Source: Panopea generosa (Eukaryota; Mollusca; Bivalvia; Adapedonta; Hiatellidae). Taken from it: 64,000 bases of DNA. The notes under the pieces were generated by a model that did not search any database, was not told the DNA's origin, and worked only from the letters and a program-made list of their open reading frames with translations. Location: positions 6,232,661-6,296,660 of the forward strand of contig CM055897.1 of assembly GCA_029582155.1 (NCBI GenBank), written 5' to 3'. The translations under genes and the position numbers were made by a program. Position 1 is the first letter of the stretch; each line of letters begins with the position of its first letter. Shown in pieces: positions 12,660-23,800 of this stretch.

Positions 12660-12910
12660 CACAAGTGGGTAGACAACAAAAGGGCCAGAATGACCCTAAT
12701 CGCTCACCTGTGGCAGAGGACAATCCGATTTGGCCAGTTCAAGAACTTGTCCGAGATATTATGGTTATATAACTACTATATAAATTTAGTGAAGATCCAA
12801 TGAAAAATGCGGGTGCTAGAGTGCACACAATAAAAAAGTTAACAAATGGACGACGGACAACAGGCTATCAAAATAGCTCACCTTGAGCTTTGCTTAGGTA
12901 AGCTAAAAAG
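12660..12910 (+). mobile_element. Short dispersed element with terminal hairpin
   Basis: The element begins near GGGCCAGAATGACCCTAATC with CGCTCACCTG and ends in a hairpin at 12875-12904 (AGCTCACCTTGAGC paired with GCTTAGGTAAGCT), followed by AAAAAG. The region before the hairpin is GGACGACGGACAAC-rich, a feature shared with the element ending at 10450. I associate this arrangement with dispersed mollusc repeats; it has no coding capacity. Confidence 0.5.
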
Positions 12911-13079
12911 GAGAACAATTATATCATCTTTAATTTTAATCTTCAATTTACATGAATCTTTTAGAATCAATGACATCACCTAATCAACATCAATCTTCCA
13001 TTCAACATTATTACATGATCCACTTATAATGCTTTAAGCAAAATTTTGAGGGTAAATCAATGTTAAAGGATGACCATAG

Positions 13080-13239
13080 GATGATGTTTCTTGTCTCCAG
13101 GGTTTTGAATTTCCAAGACCAGAGCAAATGCAGATAGTCATGGGTTTGATCCATGATGGAGTCATACCAAAGACTTGAAAATGGTACTAAAACCTTCCTC
13201 GTGTGGCGCTCACCATTCAGAGGATAGTTCTAGGTCTGG
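13080..13239 (+). repeat. Degenerate tRNA-derived SINE-like fragment
   Basis: A B-box-like stretch (GTCATGGGTTTGATCC at about 13137-13152) is followed by GGTACTAAAACCTTCCTCGT and TGGCGCTCACCATTCAGAGG, words resembling the body of tRNA-derived SINEs of molluscs. The A box is not convincing. The copy is directly interrupted or bounded by the TIR element that starts at 13242. Confidence 0.4.
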
Positions 13240-13241
13240 TA

Positions 13242-15313
13242 CAGACCGTAATCCGTTCAAGTACACCAAACGGACGCAAACGAAACGAATTCAAACGCAT
13301 TTTAAACGATATACAAACGGACTAAAAATGCAAACGAAACGATAAACGATAAACGAAACGATACACGGACGCAACAGGGCGAGCGATCCACGAACGATAC
13401 AAAACGATAATGCAAACTTAAACGCATCAAATAATAAAGATTCGGATATCCTCTAATATTGTCGTAGTTACATTGATTAAACGAAATGATTGCTCTCTTT
13501 GTCATTTAAAATCTTTAAATTGCTATACCTGTAACTTTAATTAAATTTCTTTGTTATAAGTTTGAATCCCGAATTACCCTTGAAAAACATTGCCTCGGGT
13601 ATCGTTTCTTTACTTGTAAAAGTGTGATAAAACAATCAGATGATGCATGACCTGCTTACACAACTACCCCAATTAACTGATTTAATTATCTGAACACCGA
13701 TTTATGTTGCTGTTCTGTTATATGATTGCCAATCAGGAAAAGTTTTCACGCAATTTTAGAAAATCTGTTTGTTACACCAAAAACCCATAGGGCTTTTCCA
13801 AAATTGTATATAAAAATAGTTCATATATATATAACAAACACACGTAAAGGGTTGGTGTTTGTTTGTTACTGGGTGTCTTCCAAAATGTTTGTTTTCAATA
13901 TAGGCATTTGTTAAAAAAGATTACTATTAAGCTGATAGAGTTATTAATAACTACACATACCTTAATTTGTGTACAGAATGAACACGCTGTCCCTTTCACT
14001 ATCACCTTGTGTCAATGTCCGATTACTTCACCAGTGAAACAAACATTTTATTCACTAAGTGGGTATCTTGGAAATTTTTGATGGAAGGATATCAGAGGAA
14101 TTCTATCGGTGTAATGTACATAAAAGTCCTTGAAAGCGTCAGACGGAAGTACATCTACCAGCGATTTTAAAAGCCATGCCACAAGACATAAAACTTTTAC
14201 CCTTAAAGGCATCTTTTTTTATGGAAAAATCTCCGCCTCCCCCATGCATTTACCATAGTGAAATAGAATGCGACGTTAAATGACGCAAGAAACTGTCAGA
14301 GTGACGACATCACACATTGCCACAAGGTCAGAAATAAATTGTGTCGGAGTAATAGACATAAAGTGTGTGCGCTCGCTACATAAATTAAGGCATGTGTATT
14401 TGTAAATATATTTATCTTTGCGGATTATATAAATTATTTTGTTTAATGAATTGTTATAATTGTTTAACATGACAATCTATCGAAATTCATAACTGGAATT
14501 AAAATTGGAAAATACTTGTAAATAATGCATTATTCCTGTAAATAAAATAAATACTTGCTGAGGCGTCTATACTCTGTTTCTTGCATAATAGCAGATTATA
14601 CTACACTGCATATATAAAAAAACACGGACTGGTTCACATTTATATACTATATACCTTTTCGATACTGTAATATTAACGTTAGTGTAAACCAGTCTGGCAA
14701 TGTTTGGCCACTCTAATGATTACGTGACCGTAACGTGTTTATCTGATGTAATTGACATGCCCCGTACCATGTGTATTAAATTTCAATGATTGAGTTTTAT
14801 GTAACATATTAATCTGCTGTCACGCTACAAATCATCAACTTTATGGTAGACCATATCTAACATAGGGTGGTTTAGTTAGAAATATTTCAGAATGATTTTA
14901 ATCAATATTTCAGAAAGATTTTAATCAATATTATTTTAATTTATTTAATTAATGTACTATCATATAAAACCCGGCGATTTCTTTAAATATCTAGTTCTTA
15001 TTATATTCTACTGCGGTGTTACAATTGGACAACCAGAGATGATGCGATTGGTGAACATGTCGTGTAAACGTTAAATGGTAAAAGATACACGGTAAGCAAT
15101 ACAAGCAAAACGATTCGAACGCAAACGCAGGTTAAAATGCATTCACTATCGTTTTGAACTGCATTTTCGTATTTTCTCTAACGTTTATCATAAAAAAAAT
15201 GCAAACCATTAACGAAACTAAAATGCATTTCAAACGCAAAACAAACGCGTTTGACACGCAAAACGAACGCAATTGAAATGCATTTTTGGTGTACTTGAAC
15301 GGATTATGGTCTG
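13242..15313. mobile_element. 2.07-kb TIR DNA transposon, non-autonomous (copy 1)
   Basis: The left end reads CAGACCGTAATCCGTTCAAG and the right end is its inverse with one difference, giving an inverted match of about 29 bp (ending TACACCAAA). Both ends are flanked by TA (13240-13241 and 15314-15315), as for Tc1/mariner-type elements. Inside the TIRs lie dense AAACG/AAACGATA motifs at both ends, candidate transposase-binding repeats. The interior is a degenerate fold-back: sequence near 13965-14040 resembles the inverse of sequence near 14290-14390. No transposase frame is present; the longest frame is about 72 codons. A second copy in opposite orientation lies at 30114-32196. Confidence 0.88.
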
Positions 15314-15315
15314 TA

Positions 15316-16317
15316 TCAGCATAATGTGTGGTGTGGTATCTTACCATATGTCTGCAGCATATTACCCCAGTGTGGTACAGCTTAGAATAATGTCTTAATT
15401 AGACACCATCGCGACAGGACTTAAAATTGTTGAAATCATATACATTTCTTGAACACATCCTCATCACCTTCTTCTGTAAACACAATAGTTTCAATAAAAA
15501 CAGTAAAATAGACCAAAGTTAAAAACCCAAGTTACGTTTCATGTTTCCTCCAATATCAATATTTTCCAATTTCCCATAAAATTTTGATAGTATCGATTCC
15601 TGCAAGATAATTTAGGTTTGAAACTTAAAGGCAAATCAAATGTTACAGTTTTCTATATTCTCCAACAAACAGAAATTAAACTGCCACAAAGGTGTAAATT
15701 GAAACCACAAGGGATCTTGATGAACCCACACACTCTATTAAAAGTCATGCTGCATTGGATCATTCTCCCAATCAATTTTTTATTTTTTGTTAATTAACAT
15801 CCATGATGAAATTAAAACTTGAACTATTAAAGCTATTACTGCAATTGTCATGGAAATGTTCCGTGTAACTGTAGATGGCAGTTATAAAGAATTTAGTTTG
15901 TGGATTTTTTTTTTTCAAAACAAGACACCAAAATATTGCAAGCAATATATAATTAACGGCTTACCAATTTTGTTGCCATAGCAACCATAATTTTTGTCTG
16001 ACTGAAAAAGAAATAAAATGATGTGCATAATCTCCTTATTGCCCTCTATCCACATGCTAAATTTCACAAGTGTAGCATGCATACTTTTTGTGTTACCACA
16101 GGATCCAGGTTGTATGTTTTCATCTCCTTATTGCCTTATATCCCCAAGCAAGGCAGGGATCTAATAAAATTACTATAAATGGGAGTTGCAGTATAATAGT
16201 CATTGTATATAAAGCAAGATGATTAGGAATGCATCCATAGAACAAGGATGCTCCCTGTTTGTGTAAGTAAATTTACCAAATATTAAGATGAATATAAATT
16301 ATCATAATTACAATCAA
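15316..16317. other. Intergenic, nothing recognised
   Basis: AT-rich sequence with no supported gene, no long open frame and no clear repeat. Confidence 0.5.
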
Positions 16318-18270
16318 AATTACTCTACAGATGTCATGTAGATTTCCAGAGTCCCAAGTCAGTCTCATTCATTGAGTCAATAAAAATTACTCTACAGGTG
16401 CCATGTAGATTTCTAGTATCCCAAGTTTGTCTCATTCATTGAGTCAATAAAAATTACTCTACAGGTGCCATGTAGATTTCTAGAGTCCCAAGTCAGTCTC
16501 ATTCATTGAGTCAATAAATATTACTCTACAGGTGCCATGTAGATTTCTAGTATCCCAAGTTTGTCTCATTCATTAAGTCAATAAAAATTACTCTACAGGT
16601 GCCATGTAGATTTCTAGTATCCCAAGTTTGTCTCATTCATTGAGTCAATAAAAATTACTCTACAGGTGCCATGTAGATTTCTAGAGTCCCAAGTCAGTCT
16701 CATTCATTGAGTCAATAAATATTACTCTACAGGTGCCATGTAGATTTCTAGTATCCCAAGTCTACCTCATTCATTTGGGTCAATAAACATTACTCTACAG
16801 GTGCCATGTAGATTTCTAGTGTCCCAAGACTCTACAGGTGACATGTTGATTTCTAGAGTCCCAAGTCTGTCTCATTCATTGAGTCAATAATAATTACTCT
16901 ACAGGTGCCATGTAGATTTCTAGTTTCCCAAGTCTGTCTAATCCATTGAGTCAATAAAAATTACTCTACAGGTGACATGTAGATTTCTAGAGTTCCAAGT
17001 CTGTCTTATCCATTGAGTCAATAAAAAATACTCTACAGGTGCCATGTATGGTAGATTTCTAGAGTTCCAAGTCTGTTTCATTCATTGAGTCAATAAAAAT
17101 TACTTTACAGGTGCCATGTAGATTTTAAGTGTCCTAAGACTCTACAAGTGCCATGTAGATTTCTAGTGTTCCAAGTCTGTCTAATCCATTGAGTCAATAA
17201 AAATTATCTACAGGTGCCATGTAGACTTATAGAGTTCTAAGTCCTGTCTAATTCAATGAGTCAATAAAAATTACTCTACAGGTGCCATGTAGATTTCTAG
17301 TGTCCCAAGATTGTCTCATTCATTGAGTCAATAAAAAATACTCTACAGGTGCCATGTTTGGTAGATTTCTAGAGTTCCACGTCTGTTTCATTCATTGAGT
17401 CAATAAAAATTATTTTACAGGTGCCATGTAGACTTGTAGTGTCCTAAGACTCTACAAGTGCCATGTAGATTTCTAGTGTTCCAAGTCTGTCTAATCCATT
17501 GAGTCAATAAAAATTACTCTACAGGTGCCATGTAAATTTCTAGAGTTCCAAGTCTGTCTAATTCAATGAGTCAATAAAAATTACTCTACAGGTGCCATGT
17601 AGATTTCTAGTGTCCCAAGATTGTCTCATTCATTGAGTCAATAAAAAAATACTCTACAGGTGCCATGTATGGTAGATTTCTAGAGTTCCACGTCTGTTTC
17701 ATTCATTAAGTCAATAAAAATTATTTTACAGGTGCCATGTAGACTTGTAGTGTCCTAAGACTCTACAAGTGCCATGTAAATTTCTAGTGTTTAAAGTCTG
17801 TCTCATTCATTGAGTCAATAAAAAATACTCTACAAGTGCCATGTAGATTTCTAGAGTTCCAAATCTGTCTAATCCATTGAGTCAATAAAAATTATCTACC
17901 GGTGCCATGTTGACTTCTAGAGTTCCAAGTCTGTCTAATCCATTGAGTCAATAAAAATTATCTACAGGTGCCATGTAGACTTCTAGAGTTCAAAGTCTGT
18001 CTAATCCATTGAGTCAATAAAAATTACTCTACAGGTGCCATGTAGATTTCTAGTGTCCCAAGATTGTCTCATTCATTGAGTCAATAAAAAATACTCTACA
18101 AGTGCCATGTAGATTTCTAGTGTTCCAAGTCTGTCTAATCCATTGAGTCAATAAAAATTATCTACAGGTGCCATCATTTAGATTTCTAGAGTTCCAAATC
18201 TATCGCATTGATTGGGATGATTATTATTGCTTCACAGGTACTATCATCTAGAGCTCCAAGGCTATCTCAT
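16318..18270. repeat. 67-bp minisatellite array A (CTCTACAGGTGCCATGTAGA type)
   Basis: Each unit holds CTCTACAGGTGCCATGTAGA, TTTCTAGTGTCCCAAGTCTG and a CATTCATTGAGTCAATAAAA-type tail. CTCTACAG recurs at 16390, 16457 and 16524, a 67-bp period. There are about 28 units, some truncated: a short form without the GAGTCAATAAAA tail appears at about 16828, 17141 and 17450. A composite of a full unit plus the short form is itself duplicated at about 17030-17330, 17330-17640 and 17640-17820. The last units near 18180-18270 are strongly diverged. Confidence 0.96.
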
Positions 18271-19365
18271 TCAGTTTAAGGTTTTAGTAATGTTCTATAT
18301 GTTATTTATCCAATAGCTGTGTTAGATTTACTCCACAGACTTTGTCACATATATTTTCAGAAGGAAGAAAACAAATTGGATACTTAGAAATTACATATTG
18401 AGAATTTAAACCAAAGCTTCACAATTATTTCATATAGAAAATTATTTGAAAATTTAGCGTCATTTTTATGCCGCTGATGGCTAATAGACAATCAGTTATC
18501 AATGTTTCCTTGGATCTAGGAAAGATAACCAAAACTTGAGCACATCTACTTCTGAAAGTTACTGATAACTTTACCACTTGATTCAGCAAGAGAGAGACGA
18601 ATGACAAGGACACACAATAGTGTACATCAATTATCATGGAGTCTATGGCAGGGTATTTGAACTCATGACTCCAGGATTGATAGTCAGGCATGATGCCAAT
18701 TGAACTAAATGGGCCCAGAATTTCTAATAGAAAACAGAACTGATGATGACAACACGTAGACAGCATCTGAACTAGAAAATTCTCAAAATTGTTAGACAGT
18801 GTATTGATTTTTACATATCTTCACCAGTACATGTGGCAAAGGATCTTGTATGTATTATACATTGTTCCATCATAGAAAATGTCAGAAGTGAATGTCTGTG
18901 AAAATAAAGCAATACAAGTCAGGCTTGCCACTAGTGGGCCTTGGCTTAACGACACTTTAGTGGCGGCACACAAACATTATGGGAAAAGCAATTTATAAAC
19001 ATGCCATCAGTGTGGCGGTATTGCTGTTTAAAATGAGGGAATTTTATGACAATGAAATACAATTTTGGCGAAATACGATGAATAACCACATTCCACAGCC
19101 AAATATAGAAACTGTATTATTTATCTTTGTTACATAATGAACACGAGTCTCAAGAGGGCACAAGTCACCCACCTGATTTCTTCTCTTATTTCTTTTCAAA
19201 TCATAAATGGACTTTAGCTATTGAATAACTTTATAGTTGAGAAAATGAGAATTATCCATTTTCCCAATTTAGCATTCCCATGTAAAAACTGAAGTCTCCT
19301 TACTCCAGGGCCCAAGTGGACCTAATAGCCCATTTATTTGAACAAGCTTAAAACCCTTGTTCATA
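18271..19365. other. Intergenic; possible SINE remnant and dispersed repeat
   Basis: No gene is supported. At about 18640-18715 the words GGGTATTTGAACTCATGACT and GCATGATGCCAATTGAACTA look like a decayed tRNA-derived repeat on the minus strand. From about 19240 to 19365 the sequence belongs to the dispersed family also seen at 7800-8090. Confidence 0.35.
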
Positions 19366-19410
19366 ATGTCACAGTGTGTACGTAACCTACTAAGAGAGGA
19401 ACTTATGTAA

Positions 19411-19480
19411 GCGGTTTGGTTAGCTCAGAGCATTCGCCCTGTAAGCGAAGGGTCCCGGGTTCAAGTCCTGGACTGGCTGC
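19411..19480 (+). other. tRNA-Thr(UGU)-like pseudo-tRNA, module A
   Basis: An anticodon stem TTCGC/GCGAA encloses the loop CCTGTAA, which places UGU at the anticodon position, with C instead of the usual U before it. The T arm CCGGGTTCAAGTCCTGG is well preserved. The D arm is shortened, lacking about 7 nt present in module D, and the acceptor pairing relies on G-T pairs. It is part of a repeat rather than a credible tRNA gene. Confidence 0.7.
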
Positions 19481-19570
19481 ATATTTTTCTCGTCCTGTAA
19501 CATTGGAACCCAAAAGGTACTGTGACTGATAAATATTCCGAGAAACATAACATGATTTTCTGGTCTCTAT

Positions 19571-19617
19571 TTGCCCTGTAAGTGAAGGGTCCCATGTTCG
19601 AGTCCTAGACTGGCTGC
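19571..19617 (+). other. tRNA-Thr-like 3' half, module B
   Basis: Only the anticodon arm onward survives: CCCTGTAAGTGAAGGGTCCC followed by a T arm with TGTTCGAGTCC and the GGCTGC end. The D arm and acceptor 5' strand are replaced by spacer sequence ending GGTCTCTAT. Confidence 0.65.
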
Positions 19618-19759
19618 ATATTTTCTCTCCAAGTAGGTTACGTACACACTGTGACATATTCCCTCACAAATTCGGAATTCGTCCCAAATTTCCATAGAGA
19701 CCAGAGAATCATGTAATGTGTAACGTAATGTGTATATAACCTACTTGGAGAGAAAATAT

Positions 19760-19836
19760 GCAGCTAGTCCGGGACTCAAACCTGGGACCCTTCGCTTACA
19801 GGGTGAATGCGCTACCATCTCAGCTAACAGGACCGT
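19760..19836 (-). other. tRNA-Thr(UGU)-like pseudo-tRNA, module C
   Basis: Read on the minus strand this is a 77-nt cloverleaf-like sequence with D-arm TTAGCTGAGATGGTAGCGC, loop CCTGTAA (UGU) and a T arm containing GGTTTGAGTCC. The anticodon stem has an A-C mismatch (TTCAC/GCGAA). Confidence 0.65.
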
Positions 19837-19995
19837 TTACATAAATTCCTCTCCTAGTAGGTTATGTACATACTGTGACATATTCCCTTACAAATTCAGA
19901 ATTCGTCCTGAATTTCCATAGAGACCAGAAAATAATGTAATGTTTCTCGGAATATTTATCAGTCACAGTCCCTCGTTACAGGAAGAGAAAAATAT

Positions 19996-20072
19996 GCAGC
20001 CAGGCCGGGACTAGAACCCGGGACCCTTCGCTTACAGGGTGAATGCTCTACCGTCTGAGCTAACAGAACCGC
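19996..20072 (-). other. tRNA-Thr(UGU)-like pseudo-tRNA, module D
   Basis: This is the most complete module: a 77-nt minus-strand cloverleaf with D arm TTAGCTCAGACGGTAGAGC, loop CCTGTAA and T arm CCGGGTTCTAGTCCCGG. Acceptor pairing GCGGTT with the 3' GGCTGC relies on G-T pairs, and two extra bases sit between T arm and acceptor. That favours a tRNA-derived repeat over a functional gene. Confidence 0.65.
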
Positions 20073-20117
20073 TTACATAAGTTCCTCTCCTAGTAGGTTA
20101 CGTACACACTGTGACAT

Positions 20118-20660
20118 ATTAGAATACCTTATGTGGCCAAAAGCAAACCCTGGTCACAATAATACAATATACTTCACAAATATTAAATACAAAAGATACA
20201 CAAATTTGATAGTTCTCGAGTAGAAGTTTTGTAAATTCATAATTTTATCCTTTTCCTGGTCCCTGCTGGCCCCTTATAATTATTGAATATTCCCTAAAGT
20301 ACCAAGCCTCAACTGTTATGACTAAATGATAATGGTGGTAATGGAGGTCATTACTGTGAAAATCATTGAAACAAAACACAAAGACAATAATATGCACATC
20401 TCCGCTTCGTAGTGATGCATAGTAGAATGTTTCATCAATTTCCAACAATAAATTTAGAAAGAAAGCACAGACAAGGTTTTGGTAATGGACGGAATCAAAG
20501 GGTTGTAACTCTGTAACAAATCATCGAATCAAAACACAAAGACAAGAAGACACATTTACATTTGGTAGTGATGCATCCTAGCAAGTGTCATAAAATTCAA
20601 ATCCATGGTTGTAAAGTAATAGCCTGGACAAGGACATGGGAGGGATGGATGGATGTTCTA
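20118..20660. repeat. Dispersed repeat with two ~155-bp family units
   Basis: The first part continues the dispersed repeat interrupted by the tRNA-like element (CCTGGTCCCTGCTGGCCCCT). From about 20330 two units of the 8300-9420 family follow, with AACACAAAGACAATAATATG, TAGTGATGCAT and a GGTTTTGGTAATGGACGGAA-type end. No gene is present. Confidence 0.6.
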
Positions 20661-20663
20661 ACT

Positions 20664-20851
20664 AATGGGTATTTAAGTGGCTTCTTTGCACTCAGCTGAT
20701 TACTTGTTTAGCAACACAACAGATTTTAGCCATATAAAAACAATTTTTTAAGTGTCTAGAAACAACCACATCATTTTTTTTAACTGTTTTTCAACAGTTA
20801 CTGTCCAAAATAATTACTTACCCTAAACCATAGATACTTAAACACCCATTT
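20664..20851. mobile_element. ~190-bp MITE candidate
   Basis: AATGGGTATTTAAGT at 20664-20678 is matched, with one difference, by the inverse sequence ACTTAAACACCCATT ending at 20850. The element interrupts a run of dispersed-repeat sequence: GGATGGATGGATG before, a GGACAGACATGCAC-type tail after. No target duplication could be fixed by eye. Confidence 0.45.
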
Positions 20852-20924
20852 GTGTGTGCGGACAGACATGCACATATGGAAAAAGCAGAGACTATACGCT
20901 TCCAAAAAAAGCATAATAAATTCT

Positions 20925-21370
20925 TAAAATTGAAAAAAATGAAAAACACAGAATTTATTCTTTTCAGTATATGTCTAAGTAAAAATTCCCCTTAATGAGC
21001 CCCAACAAATTTAAAACCCCATACCAAATATGAACAAATTTTACTGAGAATAAGGAATTTAGAAATTCACAATAATTGTATCCCTTTTGGGGCATCTGTT
21101 GGTCCCTTATAGATAATAATCCCCCTGGGTCTCAACTAACAATGCTACATGCATAAAGTAAAAAAAAAAAGAAATGTCTAAAATAGAAGAGAAAAACAAA
21201 ATTTCCTGTTTTCAAACAATATTAATTCTGCTATAATCCCAGTCTCAGTTGTTGAAACTAAACAATACTCAAGATCTCAAAATGGATAAAATAATTTTTA
21301 TAATAGATGATAAAAAGAGAATTTACAGTTCCGCTATAGTATTCCCTTGAAAAATCACAGAGCCATTACT
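20925..21370. repeat. Dispersed repeat, third copy group
   Basis: The region shares words with 7800-8090, including AAATATGAACAAATTTTACT and TATCCCTTTTGGGGCATCTG. A second, shorter segment begins at about 21180. No open frame is conserved. Confidence 0.5.
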
Positions 21371-21420
21371 GAAGTTGTTTAAAGAAACTGTTGATGGATG
21401 GGACAGGATGGGACAGGATG

Positions 21421-22355
21421 GGACACATACATCACAACTTGTAGTGAAACATCATAAACTTGCAGTGATACATACATCACAACTTGTAGTAACACATACA
21501 TCACAACTTGTAGTGACACATACATCACAACTTGCAGCGACACATACAGCACAATTTGCAGTGACACATACATCACAACTTGTAGTGATACATCACAACT
21601 TGCAGTGATACATACATCACAACTTGTAGTGATACATACATCACATCTTGTAGTGACACATTCACCACAACTTGTAGTGATACATACATCATAACTTGTA
21701 ATGATACATACATCATAACTTGTAGTGATACATACATCAGAACTTGTAGTGACACATTCATCACATCTTGTAGTGATACATACATCATAACTTGTAGTGA
21801 TACATACATCACAACTTGTAGTGACACATTCATCACAACTTGTAGTGATACATACATCAGAACTTGTAGTGACAAATACATCAGAACTTGTAGTGACACA
21901 TACATCACAACTTGTAGTGACACATTCATCATAACTTGTCGTGATACATACATCAGAACTTGTAGTGACACATACATCACAACTTGTAGTGACACATTCA
22001 TCACAACTTGTTGTGGTACATACATCACAACTTGTAGTAATACATACATCACAACTTGTAGTGATACATACATCACAACTTGTAGTGACACATACATCAC
22101 AACTTGTAGTGACACATTCATCACAACTTGTAGTGATACATACATCAGAACTTGTAGTGACACATACATCACAACTTGTTGTGACACATTCATCACAACT
22201 TGTCGTGATACATACATCACAACTTGTAGTAATACATACATCACAACTTGTAGTGATACATACATCACAACTTGTAGTGACACATACATCACAACTTGTA
22301 GTGATACATACATCACAACTTGCAGTGACACATACATCACAACTTGTAGTGACAT
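21421..22355. repeat. 24-bp minisatellite array
   Basis: About forty copies of a 24-bp unit built on ACATCACAACTTGTAGTGAC plus ACAT. Variants swap CACAAC for CAGAAC or CATAAC and TAGTGACAC for TAGTGATAC. Because 24 is a multiple of three, one plus frame reads as H-T-S-Q-L-V-V-T octapeptides, and the minus strand reads MYVSLQVV octapeptides over 260 codons. Openness on both strands and truncated units near 21440-21470 and 21585 argue for non-coding repeat. Confidence 0.97.
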
Positions 22356-23600
22356 ATGAGTGCAGACATCAGACTGACCTAGGCTAAAAGGGTGTTATCA
22401 CACAATTGAAATTTGTGAAAAAGTATTCTGGTTGAGGTGGCAACAAGTGACATTCAACAACCACCCACCATCACAGTTAATAAATAATTCAACAACGAGT
22501 AAACTGCTTGACAACATAACAATGTAACAACATGCATCTCTACACTCTTACTATAGCTGCTATGGCTGTATAACATCATGACCTAATCAAAAAAATATCA
22601 CCGACATCGTCATGTTCATTACGGTATTTTGGTCGGTCTTCGGAATGTCCCGTCTATGCTTAGACAGTCATCCATCAATCAAATACAGACTGCTACAATT
22701 GTTCTTCAAATAGAAACACAATTTGATGGAACAATTAATCTCAAAAATAGAAACATCACAATTACTATACTGAAGAACTGTTCCGAGGGTATAATTTCAC
22801 AACTACGTCTTGCCGCATCTTACTGACGGTTATGAACACAATCAAACTTCGTCTGATCCTGCCACATCATTATCAGCAGTTAGCATCAGACACCCACAGT
22901 GTCATTGATTGGGATGAAGACATTTCATAAGGAAAATCTAAATAAATTAAACCAAAGATAACATATTTCTTAGGCCTAAATTTCAATATTGTTTGTTTGC
23001 CACTACTGACCGACACAAAACAAAATATTTTGGGGGTCAAATTTTTTTTTTTTTTTTTGGTGTTCAATCAAAATATTCTCAGCCATTACATGTCCTTGAA
23101 AAGATTCTCTGATTGATTAAAAAAAAAAGAAAAAAAAGGAATTTACCTACCTACCTGACCAACCCCTAAATTGTACGAGTGGCAAACAAGTAATTGTTTA
23201 AGGGTGGCCTTAAATATAAAAATATGGTAAAGTTTAACTGTCTAAGTCCTGGGTTTGTTTTACTTGCTTTTCCTTCCGCAGGTTTGAACGTTTCAGAAGG
23301 AAAATAATTTTTGAGGAAAAGCAAAACTGTTTTTTATTGAAATTATGAAAGTATCAAGGAATATACATGTATAATATCAACACTCCAAATTTATCTTAGT
23401 CCTGAGAAATATTTTGTCTGCACATTTTGCTAGTAATAGCAAATGTTTCCCATATCAAAATGTCTTCCGACTTATCTGGCCCCTATCCTCAACCTCAGTT
23501 GTGAGTGTTGCATGATCAGGACAGCGCTACCAATCACTTGGTCACAAGGATGGGATAACAACCTTTTATTTACACAGACTTTAAACCAGAACTAAATGTA
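22356..23600. other. Intergenic, nothing recognised
   Basis: AT-rich DNA with a T19 run near 23041-23060 and several A runs. Short open frames show no recognisable protein. Confidence 0.5.
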
Positions 23601-23604
23601 TCCA

Positions 23605-23800
23605 AAGGGATCTCCGTGGCCAATAGGTCTAAGGCACAATCTCATAATCACTTACTTCCCACAGCTACAGTCGTAGGTTAGAGTCCCGCTCTCTCCAAAA
23701 ACTTAATGTGAGAAATTTTGTCAGTAACTTGCCAAAGGACGGTGGTTCTACTCAGATTCATTCTGAGGTCTACCTCCACCATATATAACCTGAAATGTTT
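23605..23800 (+). mobile_element. tRNA-derived SINE fragment, BivaMD-like
   Basis: A tRNA-like head shows an A-box-like CCGTGGCCAATAGGTCTAAG and a B-box-like GTAGGTTAGAGTCCCGC. It is followed by a body containing TTGCCAAAGGACGGTGGTTC and GAGGTCTACCTCCACC. This body resembles, from memory, the conserved central domain of bivalve SINEs with a Meta-domain. The tail is not defined. Confidence 0.55.

Larger units (their letters stand above)
19366..20117. mobile_element. Inverted-repeat element carrying four tRNA-Thr-like modules
   Basis: The outer ends are inverted repeats: ATGTCACAGTGTGTACGTAA at 19366 and its reverse complement ending at 20117. The match runs about 50 bp with one mismatch and continues into a tRNA-like module on each side. 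The left half holds two tRNA-like modules on plus (19411-19480 and a 3' half at 19571-19617). The right half holds two on minus (19760-19836 and 19996-20072), 236 bp apart as direct repeats. Spacers share AAATTCGGAATTCGT, CCATAGAGACCAGA and GGAATATTTATCAGTCACAG. The outer flanks are the dispersed repeat seen at 7800-8090 and 20925, so it appears inserted there. No protein is encoded. Confidence 0.75.

Noticed and set aside
13726-13914. A conserved small protein, because nearly the same residues occur in the frame at 31476-31691
   Set aside because: The similarity follows from both being copies of the same non-autonomous element; no transposase motif or codon bias is visible.
19411-20072. Cluster of functional tRNA-Thr genes
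   Set aside because: Acceptor pairing is poor, one module is a half, one lacks part of the D loop, and all lie in a repeat; pseudo-tRNA modules fit better.
20815-20830. Telomere-like TTACCCTAAACC word
   Set aside because: A single partial match to the animal telomere repeat, with no tandem continuation.
21573-22387. Octapeptide-repeat proteins on both strands (HTSQLVVT and MYVSLQVV types)
   Set aside because: The 24-bp unit length keeps both strands open; frames end wherever a unit is truncated, and no non-repeat domain adjoins them.
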